From Marinilabilia salmonicolor JCM 21150 (GTDB taxonomy: Bacteria > Bacteroidota > Bacteroidia > Bacteroidales > Marinilabiliaceae): a DNA stretch of 64,000 nt. Shown one piece after another: positions 1-10,200 of this stretch. Each line of letters begins with the position of its first letter. The stretch's first letter is position 1. The stretch is from positions 62,001-126,000 of the forward strand of contig NZ_AJKI01000044.1 in assembly GCF_000259075.1 (NCBI RefSeq). The letters are read 5' to 3'. The notes under the pieces are model-generated. The model made no database searches, was not told the DNA's origin, and saw nothing but the letters and a program-made list of their open reading frames with translations. The translations under genes and the position numbers were made by a program.

Positions 1-1428
1 CCCGAGGTATTGCCCGCGGTTATCCAACACTCCGGCAATAACTCCTTCCACCGGATTTTCGGATTCCTGGTCAACCACTCTGAGTTTTAATTGATTTTGA
101 GCCTCTTCGTTTAATTGAGAAGCGTCTTCTTCGAATGAAACCGGTTTAATAACCGAAAACCGGTACAGGTCGTCATCTCCCTGACCGCCCGGACGGTTCG
201 AAGCAAAAAAGCCTGTCCGGCCATCATTGTTTACATAAATGGAAAAATCATCTTTCCCTGAATTAATGGGGTGTCCCATGTTTCTCGTGACATACTTCCC
301 GTCAGTATTTTTTGCCATAAAAAGATCCAGACCACCCATTCCGAGGTGACCATCGGAAGAAAAATACAGGATGCCGTTGTTATCTTCAAAGGGGAACATC
401 TCATTTCCTTCGGTGTTGATCTCCTTCCCGGCATTTACCGGATTATGCCAGCCATCGGATGATCGATCGGCATACCAGATGTCACTGCCTCCGAATCCCC
501 CTTCCCGGTTGGAGGTGAACCAGAGTCGTTTGCCGTTCTGTGTCAGAAACGGATGGCCGCTTGAAGATTCGGGTTCGTTTATCGGCAATTCTGTAGGGGA
601 GTCCCATTTACCCTCTGCGTTGCGGGAGAAATGAACAATCATCAACCGGTTGTAATTGTCATTTCCTTTCTGTTTAAATACGGAGTGAAAAGTATTGCGC
701 GTGAGGAATATTTCTGTGCCATCAGCATTAAAACACAAAGGACCGTCGTGAAATATGGATTTGAGTTTTGGGAAAAGGGGGTCGGGGTGGGAAAATGTCT
801 GTCCCTGTTTCACAGATTTAAAGACGTTGAGGTAGGGTTTGTGATCACGGGCAGTCCGACGTTTGATGACCGTTTCCATTGCTCTGTCGGATGCAAAAAA
901 CAAAGTTTCATTGCTCCAGAATGGGCCAAAATCGGAATTAGAACTGTTAATCTCAAGAGGGCTTATCTCATAGCGTTTGATGGCGGTGGCAGCCTGCACA
1001 AACTTCAGGGTGTTGATTTGTTCCCGGGCTCTTGTGTCATCCGGATTCTCCTGGGCATACCGTTTCATGATGCGTTCGGCAGAACGATATTTTTCCAGTG
1101 ATTGCAAAACCCTGGCATAAGTATAAAGAAATTCGCCGGAGAGTTTCTCCTCTCCAATCAGAGTGAAAATATAGGCGGCCTTTACAGGTTCGTTCAGGCG
1201 ATAATAGGTGACGGCGAGAAGTCCTTTTTCCTGAGCGTTGAGGGTTCCTTCTCTGAGCAGATCTTCAAAGATTTCTATGGCGCTGGGGTAAGCCATATCG
1301 TTAAATGCACGAATGGCTTTCTCTGATTTTTTAGAAGAGGGTATAATGTGTTGAAAGCTTTCCCGGCTTTGTCCGTAAAGAGCTGTAAGAAAGATGAAGA
1401 AGAATGTTATGAAAAGAGTTCTGTACAT
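1..1428 (-). CDS. PD40/TPR outer-membrane protein, OmpA-like family (C-terminus beyond window)
   Basis: The frame opens at an ATG at 1428 and stays open to the window edge (476 codons seen). It starts with a signal peptide (MYRTLFITFFFIFLTALYGQ), followed by a helical TPR-like stretch of about 120 residues. From about residue 160 come WD40-like beta-propeller (PD40) units, recognisable as FFASDR, WFTSNREGG, YFSSDGHLG and FFASNRPGG. The last visible residues (LRVVDQESENPVEGVIAG) look like the start of a carboxypeptidase-regulatory-type domain. In Bacteroidota this arrangement normally ends in an OmpA peptidoglycan-binding domain, which here would lie outside the window (inference). It is the last gene of a cassette with PorP/SprF and a type B sorted adhesin, 29 bp after the PorP gene, so it probably anchors or assists export of that adhesin at the outer membrane. 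Confidence 0.85.
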   Translation of the reverse strand, partial: MYRTLFITFFFIFLTALYGQSRESFQHIIPSSKKSEKAIRAFNDMAYPSAIEIFEDLLREGTLNAQEKGLLAVTYYRLNEPVKAAYIFTLIGEEKLSGEFLYTYARVLQSLEKYRSAERIMKRYAQENPDDTRAREQINTLKFVQAATAIKRYEISPLEINSSNSDFGPFWSNETLFFASDRAMETVIKRRTARDHKPYLNVFKSVKQGQTFSHPDPLFPKLKSIFHDGPLCFNADGTEIFLTRNTFHSVFKQKGNDNYNRLMIVHFSRNAEGKWDSPTELPINEPESSSGHPFLTQNGKRLWFTSNREGGFGGSDIWYADRSSDGWHNPVNAGKEINTEGNEMFPFEDNNGILYFSSDGHLGMGGLDLFMAKNTDGKYVTRNMGHPINSGKDDFSIYVNNDGRTGFFASNRPGGQGDDDLYRFSVIKPVSFEEDASQLNEEAQNQLKLRVVDQESENPVEGVIAGVLDNRGQYLG

Positions 1429-1457
1429 CAGAGCTTATTAGTTGTTGAGTTTTAAAT

Positions 1458-2408
1458 TTAAAAATATCTTGGTGAAACCAGCTTTTCTTTCGTGAATTCT
1501 TTAAAATCATAACTGATAACCACTTCGTGGGCTCCGTTGTCGAATGGTTTTAATTGGGAAACAGGGAAGTCGAAGGAGTAACCCACCATTAATTGTGGTG
1601 AAATTCTGACTCCTGCCAGCATTGCAATTGCCTGATTCGTGCGGAAGGAGGCACCCGCCCATACCATTTGGTTGAATAAAAACTGACCGGTGATTTCTGC
1701 GGAGAAGGGGGCGCCTTCCACCACTCGCGTAATCAGGGAGGGTTTGAATCTGAATGAGTCCTTATTCCCCAGAACGACTCCTGTCATAAAATAATAATGA
1801 CGTTTCAATTCCGTGATTGTGCCGGTGGTGGTCTGGTTGCCGTTTAGATCTGTTTCCAGGAGCCTTGGCGCTGAGATTCCTGCATAGAATTTGTCGGAAT
1901 AGAGATAGATTCCTGCACCGAAACCGGGTTTGAACTTCTGTTCCAAATCCTGCTCAAAAGCGGGGTCAGCAACGTCTGTGTTAAGACTGCTCAGGTTGAC
2001 ATGATAATTAAACAAACTGCCCTTTATCCCCATGGAGAGTATTGTGCTTTGAGAAAGCTTGATCCGATAAGCATAGTTGATGTTAAAGAACAGGTTCTTT
2101 ACAGGTCCATAATTGTCTGATATTACTGAAAAGCCTACTCCCATGTTGTATTTGTTGAGGGGGGTATGAACGGAAAAATCATAGGTGCGCGGAGCTCCGT
2201 CCATCCCTGCCCATTGATGCCGCGAGAGCAGCGTGGCACTAAGCGCATCGCGTGTGCCGGTATAGGCAGGGTTCACTCCCATAGTGTTGAACATGTACTG
2301 GGTGTATTGAGGTTCCTGCTGTGCCGATGCCACACTTGATATCCCTGCTAGAAACAGGAACAACCATAGGTGCACTTGTTTGTGAATAACTATTTTTACT
2401 GGCCGCAT
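1458..2408 (-). CDS. PorP/SprF family type 9 secretion outer-membrane protein
   Basis: A 316-residue protein with signal peptide (cleavage near ASAQQEPQ) and the family hallmark at the mature N-terminus, YTQYMFNTMGVNPAYTGTRD. The rest is amphipathic beta strand (NINYAYRI, MGVGFSVISDNYG, VGYSFDFPVS), as expected for a PorP/SprF barrel. In Flavobacterium johnsoniae SprF is needed to export SprB, which carries a type B C-terminal signal. This gene sits 17 bp downstream of a gene with such a signal, so the two are very likely a dedicated substrate/partner pair. Length is normal for the family. The three genes from 7939 down to 1 read as one operon. Confidence 0.93.
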   Translation of the reverse strand: MRPVKIVIHKQVHLWLFLFLAGISSVASAQQEPQYTQYMFNTMGVNPAYTGTRDALSATLLSRHQWAGMDGAPRTYDFSVHTPLNKYNMGVGFSVISDNYGPVKNLFFNINYAYRIKLSQSTILSMGIKGSLFNYHVNLSSLNTDVADPAFEQDLEQKFKPGFGAGIYLYSDKFYAGISAPRLLETDLNGNQTTTGTITELKRHYYFMTGVVLGNKDSFRFKPSLITRVVEGAPFSAEITGQFLFNQMVWAGASFRTNQAIAMLAGVRISPQLMVGYSFDFPVSQLKPFDNGAHEVVISYDFKEFTKEKLVSPRYF

Positions 2409-2425
2409 GATTGTGTATTTCTTTA

Positions 2426-5400
2426 TTATTTCGCGATATAAAAGTATCCGTTCACTTTTTTGTTGATGTCGTAGATGGTTATGACATAATAATAGGTTCC
2501 TGAGGGGACTTTTTCCCCTTTATTAAATCCTGAGGATGCAGTGCCATCCCAGGAGTCACCGTTTCGGAAGTGGTTGTTTTCATATACAATCTCTCCCCAG
2601 CGGCTGAAAATCACAATACCCACACGATCATAATCCTTAAAAGCTCCCAGCGTGAGTTCATCATTATGGCCGTCACCGTTGGGAGAAAACCCCTGTGTAA
2701 CCTGAAACTCTTCATAGCAGCCATCCGGGTCAATCCAGTCCGGATAACCGTCATTGTTGCAATCGCCATCCCCTTCAGTCATATCGGGAATGCCATCTCC
2801 ATCAGTGTCGCCCGCCGGATCCATAAACCGGTCGTTTACTGTAATGGTGACTGTTGCAGTAGCACAAAGGGTTGGGTTTCCATTGTCGCATATTCCGTAT
2901 TCAAAGGAATCGATGCCGGTAAATTCCGGATTAGGCCTGTAAATAAAGGTGCCGTTGTTGAAAATGGTTATCGTTCCATTTTGAGGAAATATGGTGGGGG
3001 TGGTTTCAATGATGAATGAATCGTTGTCTGGGTCAATGTCATTGTTCAGCAGGGAGCTTCCTTCCAGCGTGTCGTAACGAAGCATTTCATAGGCGTCATC
3101 TCCGGGTTGCGGGGCGTGGTTGCTGACTTCTTCATCATTGTCGGCATTCAGAACTTCGATTAAGGAGGAAATATCTCTGTACGAACCATCCGAATTGTCA
3201 GAATCAACGGTCAGTGTAAGGGTGTATTGAATGTTTCCATCCACAATCTCATCATCCACACCGGTAACTGTTACCGTTTGTTCTGTGTCCCAGTTTTCAT
3301 CAGAAAAGATGAGCTCGTTCGTGCTCAGCGTTCCTTCGGAGGCATCGATTCCTGAAATATTTATGACCACCTGACTGAGGGGCTGACTGTTGAGGCGAAT
3401 GGTGAAGCTGTCCGAGTCTCCGTTTTCCGAGGTTCGGATTTCATCATTGGTGAGGGTTATCACTATGGCAGCTTCATCATCATCTGTGTTGGTGGCGGAT
3501 AATTCGCTGGTTAGGTCATGATAGTCCGGGGAGGAAAGACTGTTCTCCACAGTCAGCAAAAGGGTGAAACTGATATCTCCATCCACCAGGAAATCATCCT
3601 GTCCTGTGAGGGTAACTGTTTGTGGCTGGCTCCAGCTGTCCGTGGTAAAGATGAGCTGTTCTTTGTCCAGGCTTCCTTCGGATGTGTCCAATCCGGAGAT
3701 GGAAATGACCACTTCGGAAGCCGGACGGCTGCTTAAGGAGACTTCAAAAGAGCTGCTTGTTCCTGTTTCGTCAGTTGTAAGTGTTTCGTTGGTTGTCGAG
3801 ACTACCAACCCGGCCAGATCGTCATCTATATTGGTTACCAGGAGTGTCTCACTCTGACCGTGGTAGGTGGCATCCGATTGTTCATCGACCACCGCTACGG
3901 TAAGTGTATAATTAATATTGCCATCCACTTCATCGTCATCCACACCAGTGATGGTAACTGTTTGTTGAGTATTCCAATTCTGGGAAGTAAAGGTGAGTTC
4001 TGAACTACTTAAAGCGCCTTCGGTTTCGTCCAGCCCCGAAATGGCAAAAACAACATTGGAAGTGGGCTGACTCAGCAATACAACTGTGAAAACATCGCGG
4101 GTTCCCGATTCATTGGTTTGTGTATGTGAGTTGGTGATGTTCAGGTCGAACCCGGCACTGTCATTGTCGTTGTTGGTGACCTCCACTGTTGTTTCAATGC
4201 CGTGGTAGGCTGCATCGGACTGAGTATCATCCACGGTCAGTGTGAGTGTATAGGTAATGTTGCCATCTACTTCGTTGTCGTCAACTCCTGTTATGGTAAT
4301 TAACTGTGCTTCATTCCAATTTTGAGGGGTAAAAGTGATTTCGGTGGTGCTTAAAGCTCCTTCCGAATTGTCCAGTCCGGTTATTTCCACTACTACGTTG
4401 GAAGATGGTTGGGTGTTGAGCTGAATTGTAAACGAGTCTGACAATCCATTTTCGGAGGTAATTGTATTTGCATCAAAAATGGTTGGTCTGATACCCGGGA
4501 CATCGTCGTCGAGTATGGTGGCAGACACTTCCTGAATGCCATTTTCTATAGCATTTTCGACCGAGGAGATCGTTACTACAATGGTTTCGTCTCCTTCGGC
4601 GGTAAGATCATTGACTCCTGCAATGCTGATGCTTTGGGAGAGATTCCCGGTCGGAATGACTATTTGTGCTTGTTCTCCGGAATAATCAGAAGCGCTTGCC
4701 GTTCCGGAATAAGCAAGATTTACCGTAACCGTCTGATAACTGGCATGGCTCAGTTGCGCAATCAGGGATGCTGTCCCGCCATTTTCCGAAAAAGGTGTGC
4801 CAGTGAAAGAGAGAGAAACCGTAGGAATGTTCTGGGCGTCTTCAATAGTGATGGTCACCTCGTGAGGGTTGTCAATGGAAGCCCCACCGCCTCCTGTTCC
4901 GGAGATGCTCACGACAACCGCCTCATCTCCTTCAAAAATATTATCAGGAATGCCCTCCAGGGTGGTTGTTGCATTTTCACTTCCGGCCGGAATGGTCACA
5001 GATGTGGCTGAGAGGATATAGTCATTTTCTGAGGCATCGGAAGTGGAAGCTTCCAGATTGACCAGAACATTCTCGAAAGTCGGATTGCTCAGTGCAATGG
5101 TAAGTGTTGTATTGCCATTCTCTGAAATGGACAAGGGAGAGGCACTCAGGGTAACGAGTGGTGCGCTGTCATTGTCTGAGAGCACGATGGTTTGTTGTTG
5201 GGTACCGTTTTCAGAAGCTGATCCACCCGAAACCGCTGATATGGATACATATATGTTTTCTGTTGTTTCATAGATATTGTCATCTATGCCTGAAAGTGTG
5301 ATTGATGCCGATGATGAAAAGGCAGGGATGACAATGTTTGTTGAACTGAGCGAATAATCTTCTCCCCGGGTGGCATCGCCTGAATAGGAGAGAGAGACGG

Positions 5401-7939
5401 TTACATCCTCAAAAGTGGGGTTGGATAAGGTGGCAGTGACGGTGGAACTTCCACCTTCCGTGATGCCTGACGTAGATGTCGATAGTGAAACCAAGGGCGG
5501 GGTTTGGTTGTCTGTGATGGTGAGCGTTAAAGGCGTGTTGCTGCCTGTATCCACAGATCCGCCGGATGTGTGTGAGATGGAAACATTCAAATGCTCATTG
5601 CCTTCATAGAAATTATCTTCCACCCCCGAGATTATGGTGGTAGCGGTGGTGTTGCCGGCTTCGATGGTCACAGGATTGGCTGACACGGTATAGTCTTCCG
5701 GTTCTGCATTTTGATTGTTGACCTGAAGATGGACTACAATATCCTGGGTTGAAGGATTCGAAAGGGTTGCGGTGATGGTGGTGCTTGCGTTTTCGGCGAA
5801 GGAGTTTTCGCTGGCAGAAAGAGACAGTTCGGGGATACTTTCATCATCGATGATTTCAAAGTCGAGGACATTGGGCGTTCCAATGACTGCCCCGCCTCCA
5901 GTGGGATCGCTGAGTTGAAGGGAAAGGGTCTCTGTGCCCTCATAAATGTTGTCGTCTGTTCCTGTCAGGGTAACTGTTTGTGATGCCTGGTTGGCCGCAA
6001 AGGAGATCATGTTTGTTGAGAGGGAATAATCTGATCCGGATGCTGTTCCACCAGATGGACCGATGTTCACCGCGATTACTTCCGAAGAAGGTGGATTTAC
6101 TGATACGGTGATGGTTGAGGTTCCGGCATTTTCTGAAAAGGAAGCATCTGATGCTGTCATGCTGATGGTGGGTGTTCCATCGTTGTCAGTGATGGTGAGT
6201 TCTTCAGCTTCCGGACTATTGTAATATGCACTTCCGCCGTTAACGTCTGTTATTCCGATGGAAAAAGTCTCATCGGGCTCCGAAATTCCGTCAGAAATTG
6301 CCGAGATTGTGACTGTTTGTTCCGTTTCTCCCGCAGCAAAAACAACGGGGTCGTTTGTAAAGGAATAATCACCCTCTGATGCTGTTCCATTGGTTGTGTC
6401 CAGAGTGACTGATACTTCTTCAGTATCTTCCGCACTCAAGGAAACGGTAATGGTGGTTCCGGATCCTTCCATGAAAGTGGTCGGATCAGCCGACAGGGTG
6501 ATTTGGGGCGCACTTTCATCATCGGTGATTTCAAAATCGAGAGTGCCAGGAGAACCGATTATTGCTCCACCACCTGTGGGATCGCTGAGTTCAATGGTAA
6601 GCGTTTCGGTGTCTTCATAAATGTTGTCATCTCTCCCGGTCAGGATTACCTCTTGCGATGTCTCTTCTGGATCAAAAGAAATATTTGTTGCTGAGAGAGT
6701 ATAATCCGAAGTGGAGGCTGTTCCTCCCGATGCACCAATATTTACGGTGACTATTTCCGATGATGGGGGATCTACAGATACGGTGATGGTTGAGGTTCCC
6801 CCACCTTCTAAAATGGAAGGAGCGGAGGCTGCCATACTAATGGAGGGCGGTCCATTGATGTCGATGATTTCCATATTCTGGACTGTGTTGGGCCCCTCGG
6901 TGGCTACTCCATTTTCGATGCCGGTGATTTCCACAGAGAATGTTTCGGTAGGTTCTGAGAGCAAGTCATCTACTGCAGCAATGCTGAATTGAAACTGAGT
7001 TTCTCCCGCAGGGATTGATACCACTTGGTCAGAGAAAGTGTAGTCATCATCAGAAGCTGTCCCGTTGTTAACGGATAGACTTATGGTGACCTCTTCATAA
7101 GTTGCCGGAGAAATGGTTCCTGTGATGTTAATGCTTTGATCCTCTTCGATAGAAGCGGTGGTTGTCGGCAGGTTAACTTCCGGGATAGCCTCATTGTCTT
7201 CAATGGTCAGGGTTAAAGGAGATGTAGCTCCACTGTTTATTTCTCCTGCACTAACATCGCTGATGCCCACGGTCAGCGTTTCGGAAAGTTCATAAATCAG
7301 GTCATCAGTAATTTCAATTGAGGTAATCTCTGAGATGGACGGAGAGGTAAATGTGACCTGGTTGTTGGGGAAATTGTAATCTTCTGCTACAACAGTACCT
7401 TCGGTGACACCAAGATCAAGTGTGATGGTTTGGGCTGATGGGTTACTTAGTTCGACTGTCAGATCTACAGTTCCCACATCTTCACCCACCGTTGTTGGTG
7501 ATGCCAAGATGGTGACTTCCGGAAGATCCTCATCGTCGTAAATATCGAGACTGATAAAATCGGGACTACCTGTGCTTGCTGTTCCTCCCGAGACACTGGT
7601 GATTGTTGCGGTCAGCGTTTCAGATCCTTCATAAATATTGTCTGTCAGTCCGGTGAGGGTGATGGATCCGGTTTCATTACCTGCGGATATGGTGATGAAG
7701 TTCGCTTCTGTGGAAAAATCGGTGCCGACAACTGCGTCGCCCGAAAAATCTATATTAACAATGATGTCATTGACATTATCGATCAGATCCGTCCTGGCAA
7801 TGATGCTTGCAGTTCCCCCTTCTTCGGCAAAAGGACTCCCCGCCTGTTCAAGAGAGATGTTTTGAGCAGAAAGTGGGGTTTCGAAAAGAAGATAGACCCA
7901 CGCAAAAAGGATAACGATAACAACGTATTTTTGGCCCAT
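2426..7939 (-). CDS. Giant Calx-beta repeat adhesin with T9SS type B C-terminal domain
   Basis: A 1837-residue secreted protein. It has a signal peptide (VILFAWVYLLFETPLSAQ) and then about ten Calx-beta type repeats of roughly 110 residues (about 27-1125), each with a DDNIYEGTETL-like core and ending in a TDNDG or DDESA linker. Four repeats of a second type follow (about 1126-1580), with SENG..DSFTI, QNWN...TITGVDD and YTLTLTV cores. Next come a cadherin/Big-like domain (about 1582-1690, DIDPDNDSF), a short Asp-rich calcium-binding stretch (DTDGDGIPDM) and a gliding-motility-type C-terminal domain from about 1745 (FSPNGDGHNDEL, IFSRWGEIVYE, GTYYYVI). That last domain is the type B sorting signal for T9SS. 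The many acidic loops suggest calcium-stabilised rods. The likely role is cell-surface adhesion or gliding (inference). Confidence 0.92.
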   Translation of the reverse strand: MGQKYVVIVILFAWVYLLFETPLSAQNISLEQAGSPFAEEGGTASIIARTDLIDNVNDIIVNIDFSGDAVVGTDFSTEANFITISAGNETGSITLTGLTDNIYEGSETLTATITSVSGGTASTGSPDFISLDIYDDEDLPEVTILASPTTVGEDVGTVDLTVELSNPSAQTITLDLGVTEGTVVAEDYNFPNNQVTFTSPSISEITSIEITDDLIYELSETLTVGISDVSAGEINSGATSPLTLTIEDNEAIPEVNLPTTTASIEEDQSINITGTISPATYEEVTISLSVNNGTASDDDYTFSDQVVSIPAGETQFQFSIAAVDDLLSEPTETFSVEITGIENGVATEGPNTVQNMEIIDINGPPSISMAASAPSILEGGGTSTITVSVDPPSSEIVTVNIGASGGTASTSDYTLSATNISFDPEETSQEVILTGRDDNIYEDTETLTIELSDPTGGGAIIGSPGTLDFEITDDESAPQITLSADPTTFMEGSGTTITVSLSAEDTEEVSVTLDTTNGTASEGDYSFTNDPVVFAAGETEQTVTISAISDGISEPDETFSIGITDVNGGSAYYNSPEAEELTITDNDGTPTISMTASDASFSENAGTSTITVSVNPPSSEVIAVNIGPSGGTASGSDYSLSTNMISFAANQASQTVTLTGTDDNIYEGTETLSLQLSDPTGGGAVIGTPNVLDFEIIDDESIPELSLSASENSFAENASTTITATLSNPSTQDIVVHLQVNNQNAEPEDYTVSANPVTIEAGNTTATTIISGVEDNFYEGNEHLNVSISHTSGGSVDTGSNTPLTLTITDNQTPPLVSLSTSTSGITEGGSSTVTATLSNPTFEDVTVSLSYSGDATRGEDYSLSSTNIVIPAFSSSASITLSGIDDNIYETTENIYVSISAVSGGSASENGTQQQTIVLSDNDSAPLVTLSASPLSISENGNTTLTIALSNPTFENVLVNLEASTSDASENDYILSATSVTIPAGSENATTTLEGIPDNIFEGDEAVVVSISGTGGGGASIDNPHEVTITIEDAQNIPTVSLSFTGTPFSENGGTASLIAQLSHASYQTVTVNLAYSGTASASDYSGEQAQIVIPTGNLSQSISIAGVNDLTAEGDETIVVTISSVENAIENGIQEVSATILDDDVPGIRPTIFDANTITSENGLSDSFTIQLNTQPSSNVVVEITGLDNSEGALSTTEITFTPQNWNEAQLITITGVDDNEVDGNITYTLTLTVDDTQSDAAYHGIETTVEVTNNDNDSAGFDLNITNSHTQTNESGTRDVFTVVLLSQPTSNVVFAISGLDETEGALSSSELTFTSQNWNTQQTVTITGVDDDEVDGNINYTLTVAVVDEQSDATYHGQSETLLVTNIDDDLAGLVVSTTNETLTTDETGTSSSFEVSLSSRPASEVVISISGLDTSEGSLDKEQLIFTTDSWSQPQTVTLTGQDDFLVDGDISFTLLLTVENSLSSPDYHDLTSELSATNTDDDEAAIVITLTNDEIRTSENGDSDSFTIRLNSQPLSQVVINISGIDASEGTLSTNELIFSDENWDTEQTVTVTGVDDEIVDGNIQYTLTLTVDSDNSDGSYRDISSLIEVLNADNDEEVSNHAPQPGDDAYEMLRYDTLEGSSLLNNDIDPDNDSFIIETTPTIFPQNGTITIFNNGTFIYRPNPEFTGIDSFEYGICDNGNPTLCATATVTITVNDRFMDPAGDTDGDGIPDMTEGDGDCNNDGYPDWIDPDGCYEEFQVTQGFSPNGDGHNDELTLGAFKDYDRVGIVIFSRWGEIVYENNHFRNGDSWDGTASSGFNKGEKVPSGTYYYVITIYDINKKVNGYFYIAK

Positions 7940-8130
7940 AGTGATTCTGATTTAAGAGAAATGGGAAAGGAATAAACACTATGGGTAAAATTACGGCAAA
8001 TGCACATCAATGGAAACCCCTATTTTAGAGAAGGATGACTTCTTTGTGATAAGCGAAAGGTGCGACCGGATGAATCTTGTTTTTTTAAGGATTAAGTATT
8101 CCTGAATAGGCGTTGAGATTTGATGAGCGG

Positions 8131-9948
8131 TTATTTTGCAAGTCCCAGCCCCATCTTTTTCATCAAAAATGACGCATTCAGTTTCTGACTAACACCGGGC
8201 TTTAACTTGTAATCGAAGGCCAGTTGGTCCTCTTCCAGTTCTACTTCAAAGCAGTAGTTGTGCGCTGTGCCGGGATACTGTTTCTCCAGTTCACCAATGC
8301 CCAGGTCATGTGTGGCAATGACCACAATGGCATTGAGGCTGATGAGTTTTTCCAGTAGTCCGTAAGACCCGTTGTGCTTGTCCAGACTATTGGTTCCGCG
8401 CAGGATCTCGTCAAGCACGACAAAAGTGTTGGGTTGCGTTTTTACATGATTAATAATGGCCTTGAGTCTTTGCAGTTCCGCATAGAAGTAGGATTCGTGG
8501 CGAGCGAGTGAATCCCGGATGTTGATACTTGAGCGAATGTTGCAGGGTGAGAATTGCATCTTGCCGGCACATACGGGGGCCCCGCTCATTCCCAGAATGA
8601 GGTTGACTGTTAGGGTGCGCAGGAAAGTGCTTTTACCCGCCATGTTGGCTCCGGTGATAATCAGGATTTTGGGTTGTCCGGAGAAAGAGATGTCATTGCC
8701 TACGCATTCCGCATCAGGGAGTAACGGGTGCTTCAAATCTTTGGCTTCGTAGGTAAATGGGGTGTCAACGACTTCCGGGAAAGATGTTTTGTTCCGGTTG
8801 TTAAAGGCAAATACAGCAAAGCCGGTCATCGCATCCAGTTTGCTGATGGCTTCGAACCAACCCGGAACATTGTCCTTGTGCGTAGCTTTCCACTTTTCCA
8901 GACTGACCAGTATGTGAAAATCAAACAGAAACAGAATGTTTAACAGTGGCCCCATAATGAGGTTGAGCCGGAAATCGAAGCGTTCCAGCAATTTAAAAAG
9001 TTCTTTGAGGATCCGGCTGGCTGTTTTGTTTTTTATGGTTAGCTGTCGTTGAAGAGACCTTAATAATTTCGTTGAAAAAGATTGGCTTTCCACTAATTGG
9101 ATTAACCCTGCATATTTTTTCAGCGTTTGGGCGCTTCGTCCCAGCAAATTGTGTGCCTGCTGTATGGTTTTGCTTTTGCGTCCCACAATAAATAGTGGCA
9201 GTATGATGGGAATGAAGATAAGATTCGGGGCAATATGTCCCAGTGCTGTAGCGGTAATCCATACCGCAAACAAAAATGGCCAGATCCTGCCTGCCCATTT
9301 CAGCACGGATATCTTTAGTGGAGGACTTTGAAGCCACTCTTTCAGCTTTCTAATTTCGTCTTTCTCCAGCTTTGTCTGGAGTCCCAGAGCCCTAAATTGC
9401 TCAATGAACTCCGGGTTCTCAGACAGCTCTGCGATGCTCTCTTGTCTTTTTCTAATCTCTTCGGAAGACCTTTCTCCCTTTGTCAATTCATGTGCAAAAA
9501 GCGTTCGTCCCTGGTCTGTAACACAACGATTCAGGTATTGAAAAAGAGATCCGGCACCAAAAAGATCAAAATCTCCTGACAGTTCCGGGGCAGTTGTGGT
9601 TAGATCGCTGCCATCATCGAACTCACTGAACTGGTGTTGCAGAACCTTCAGTTCGTTTTCATTGACTTTGAATCGTGCCTTCAGTGTCCGTTGTTTTCGC
9701 ACCAGACGCAAATCCCAGATAACTGATAATACAAACAAAACGAGAAATCCCAGGAATAGCCAGATGAAGGTGTCGTCAAACTTCGATTTGATAAACCATA
9801 ACGCCGAAATGATAAGCCCTGCAAATGTAAGCAGACGGGCAGGTGCCGTAAAACGGAAATAACGGGCAAGTTTCGCTAGTTGTGCGCTGTATTCTTTTGT
9901 ACGTGCGGAATAGTATTGGAAGGGAGTATCATTGGTTGTATTTGTCAT
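8131..9948 (-). CDS. MutS-like ATPase with N-terminal membrane segments
   Basis: A 605-residue protein with the C-terminal MutS ATPase domain: Walker A GANMAGKSTFLRT at about 431-440, an N2-type motif RDSLARHESYFYAEL, Walker B VVLDEILRGTNS at about 508, and ATHD. The N-terminal half has no mismatch-recognition domain. It carries two hydrophobic pairs instead (about 38-80 and 215-255; LLTFAGLIISALWFI, FIWLFLGFLVLFVL), so the protein is probably membrane bound. Such MutS-related proteins are common in Bacteroidota and are usually annotated as mismatch repair proteins, but without the lesion-binding domain that role is unproven. No partner gene adjoins: the T9SS operon ends well away and a repeat island lies upstream. 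Confidence 0.85.
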   Translation of the reverse strand: MTNTTNDTPFQYYSARTKEYSAQLAKLARYFRFTAPARLLTFAGLIISALWFIKSKFDDTFIWLFLGFLVLFVLSVIWDLRLVRKQRTLKARFKVNENELKVLQHQFSEFDDGSDLTTTAPELSGDFDLFGAGSLFQYLNRCVTDQGRTLFAHELTKGERSSEEIRKRQESIAELSENPEFIEQFRALGLQTKLEKDEIRKLKEWLQSPPLKISVLKWAGRIWPFLFAVWITATALGHIAPNLIFIPIILPLFIVGRKSKTIQQAHNLLGRSAQTLKKYAGLIQLVESQSFSTKLLRSLQRQLTIKNKTASRILKELFKLLERFDFRLNLIMGPLLNILFLFDFHILVSLEKWKATHKDNVPGWFEAISKLDAMTGFAVFAFNNRNKTSFPEVVDTPFTYEAKDLKHPLLPDAECVGNDISFSGQPKILIITGANMAGKSTFLRTLTVNLILGMSGAPVCAGKMQFSPCNIRSSINIRDSLARHESYFYAELQRLKAIINHVKTQPNTFVVLDEILRGTNSLDKHNGSYGLLEKLISLNAIVVIATHDLGIGELEKQYPGTAHNYCFEVELEEDQLAFDYKLKPGVSQKLNASFLMKKMGLGLAK

Positions 9949-10002
9949 TTTATTGCTGTTTGGAGATGCAATTTAGGAAATAAACTGTAAAAATGAGTTT
10001 TC

Positions 10003-10190
10003 CCTGCCCCTCGTTTCCGTCCCCCTCCCCCTCGATTCCGATCGAGGGGGCTTTTAAATCCTCGTCTCCTGACGAGTCTTTCACAAGATAAGTTGAACTA
10101 AAGAATTGGATCTTCCAGAAACTTCGTTTGTTATTGTTTGTCGTGAGAAACGACGGGATGTTTGCCCATCGATCGGAATCGAGGGGCAGG
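10003..10190 (+). repeat. REP/BIME-like element, copy A
   Basis: Two palindromes in inverted orientation are separated by a conserved spacer. The left end has a 10-bp-stem hairpin at 10027-10050 (loop TCCG) and a CTCGTC/GACGAG hairpin at 10061-10076. The right end has GTCGT/ACGAC at 10140-10154 and the ATCGGAATCGAGGGG hairpin ending at 10187. The left terminus CCTGCCCCTCG is the reverse complement of the right terminus CGAGGGGCAGG. The spacer core AAGTTGAACTAAAGAATTG is shared with the other copies. Confidence 0.9.
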
Positions 10191-10200
10191 AAGTTTCATT

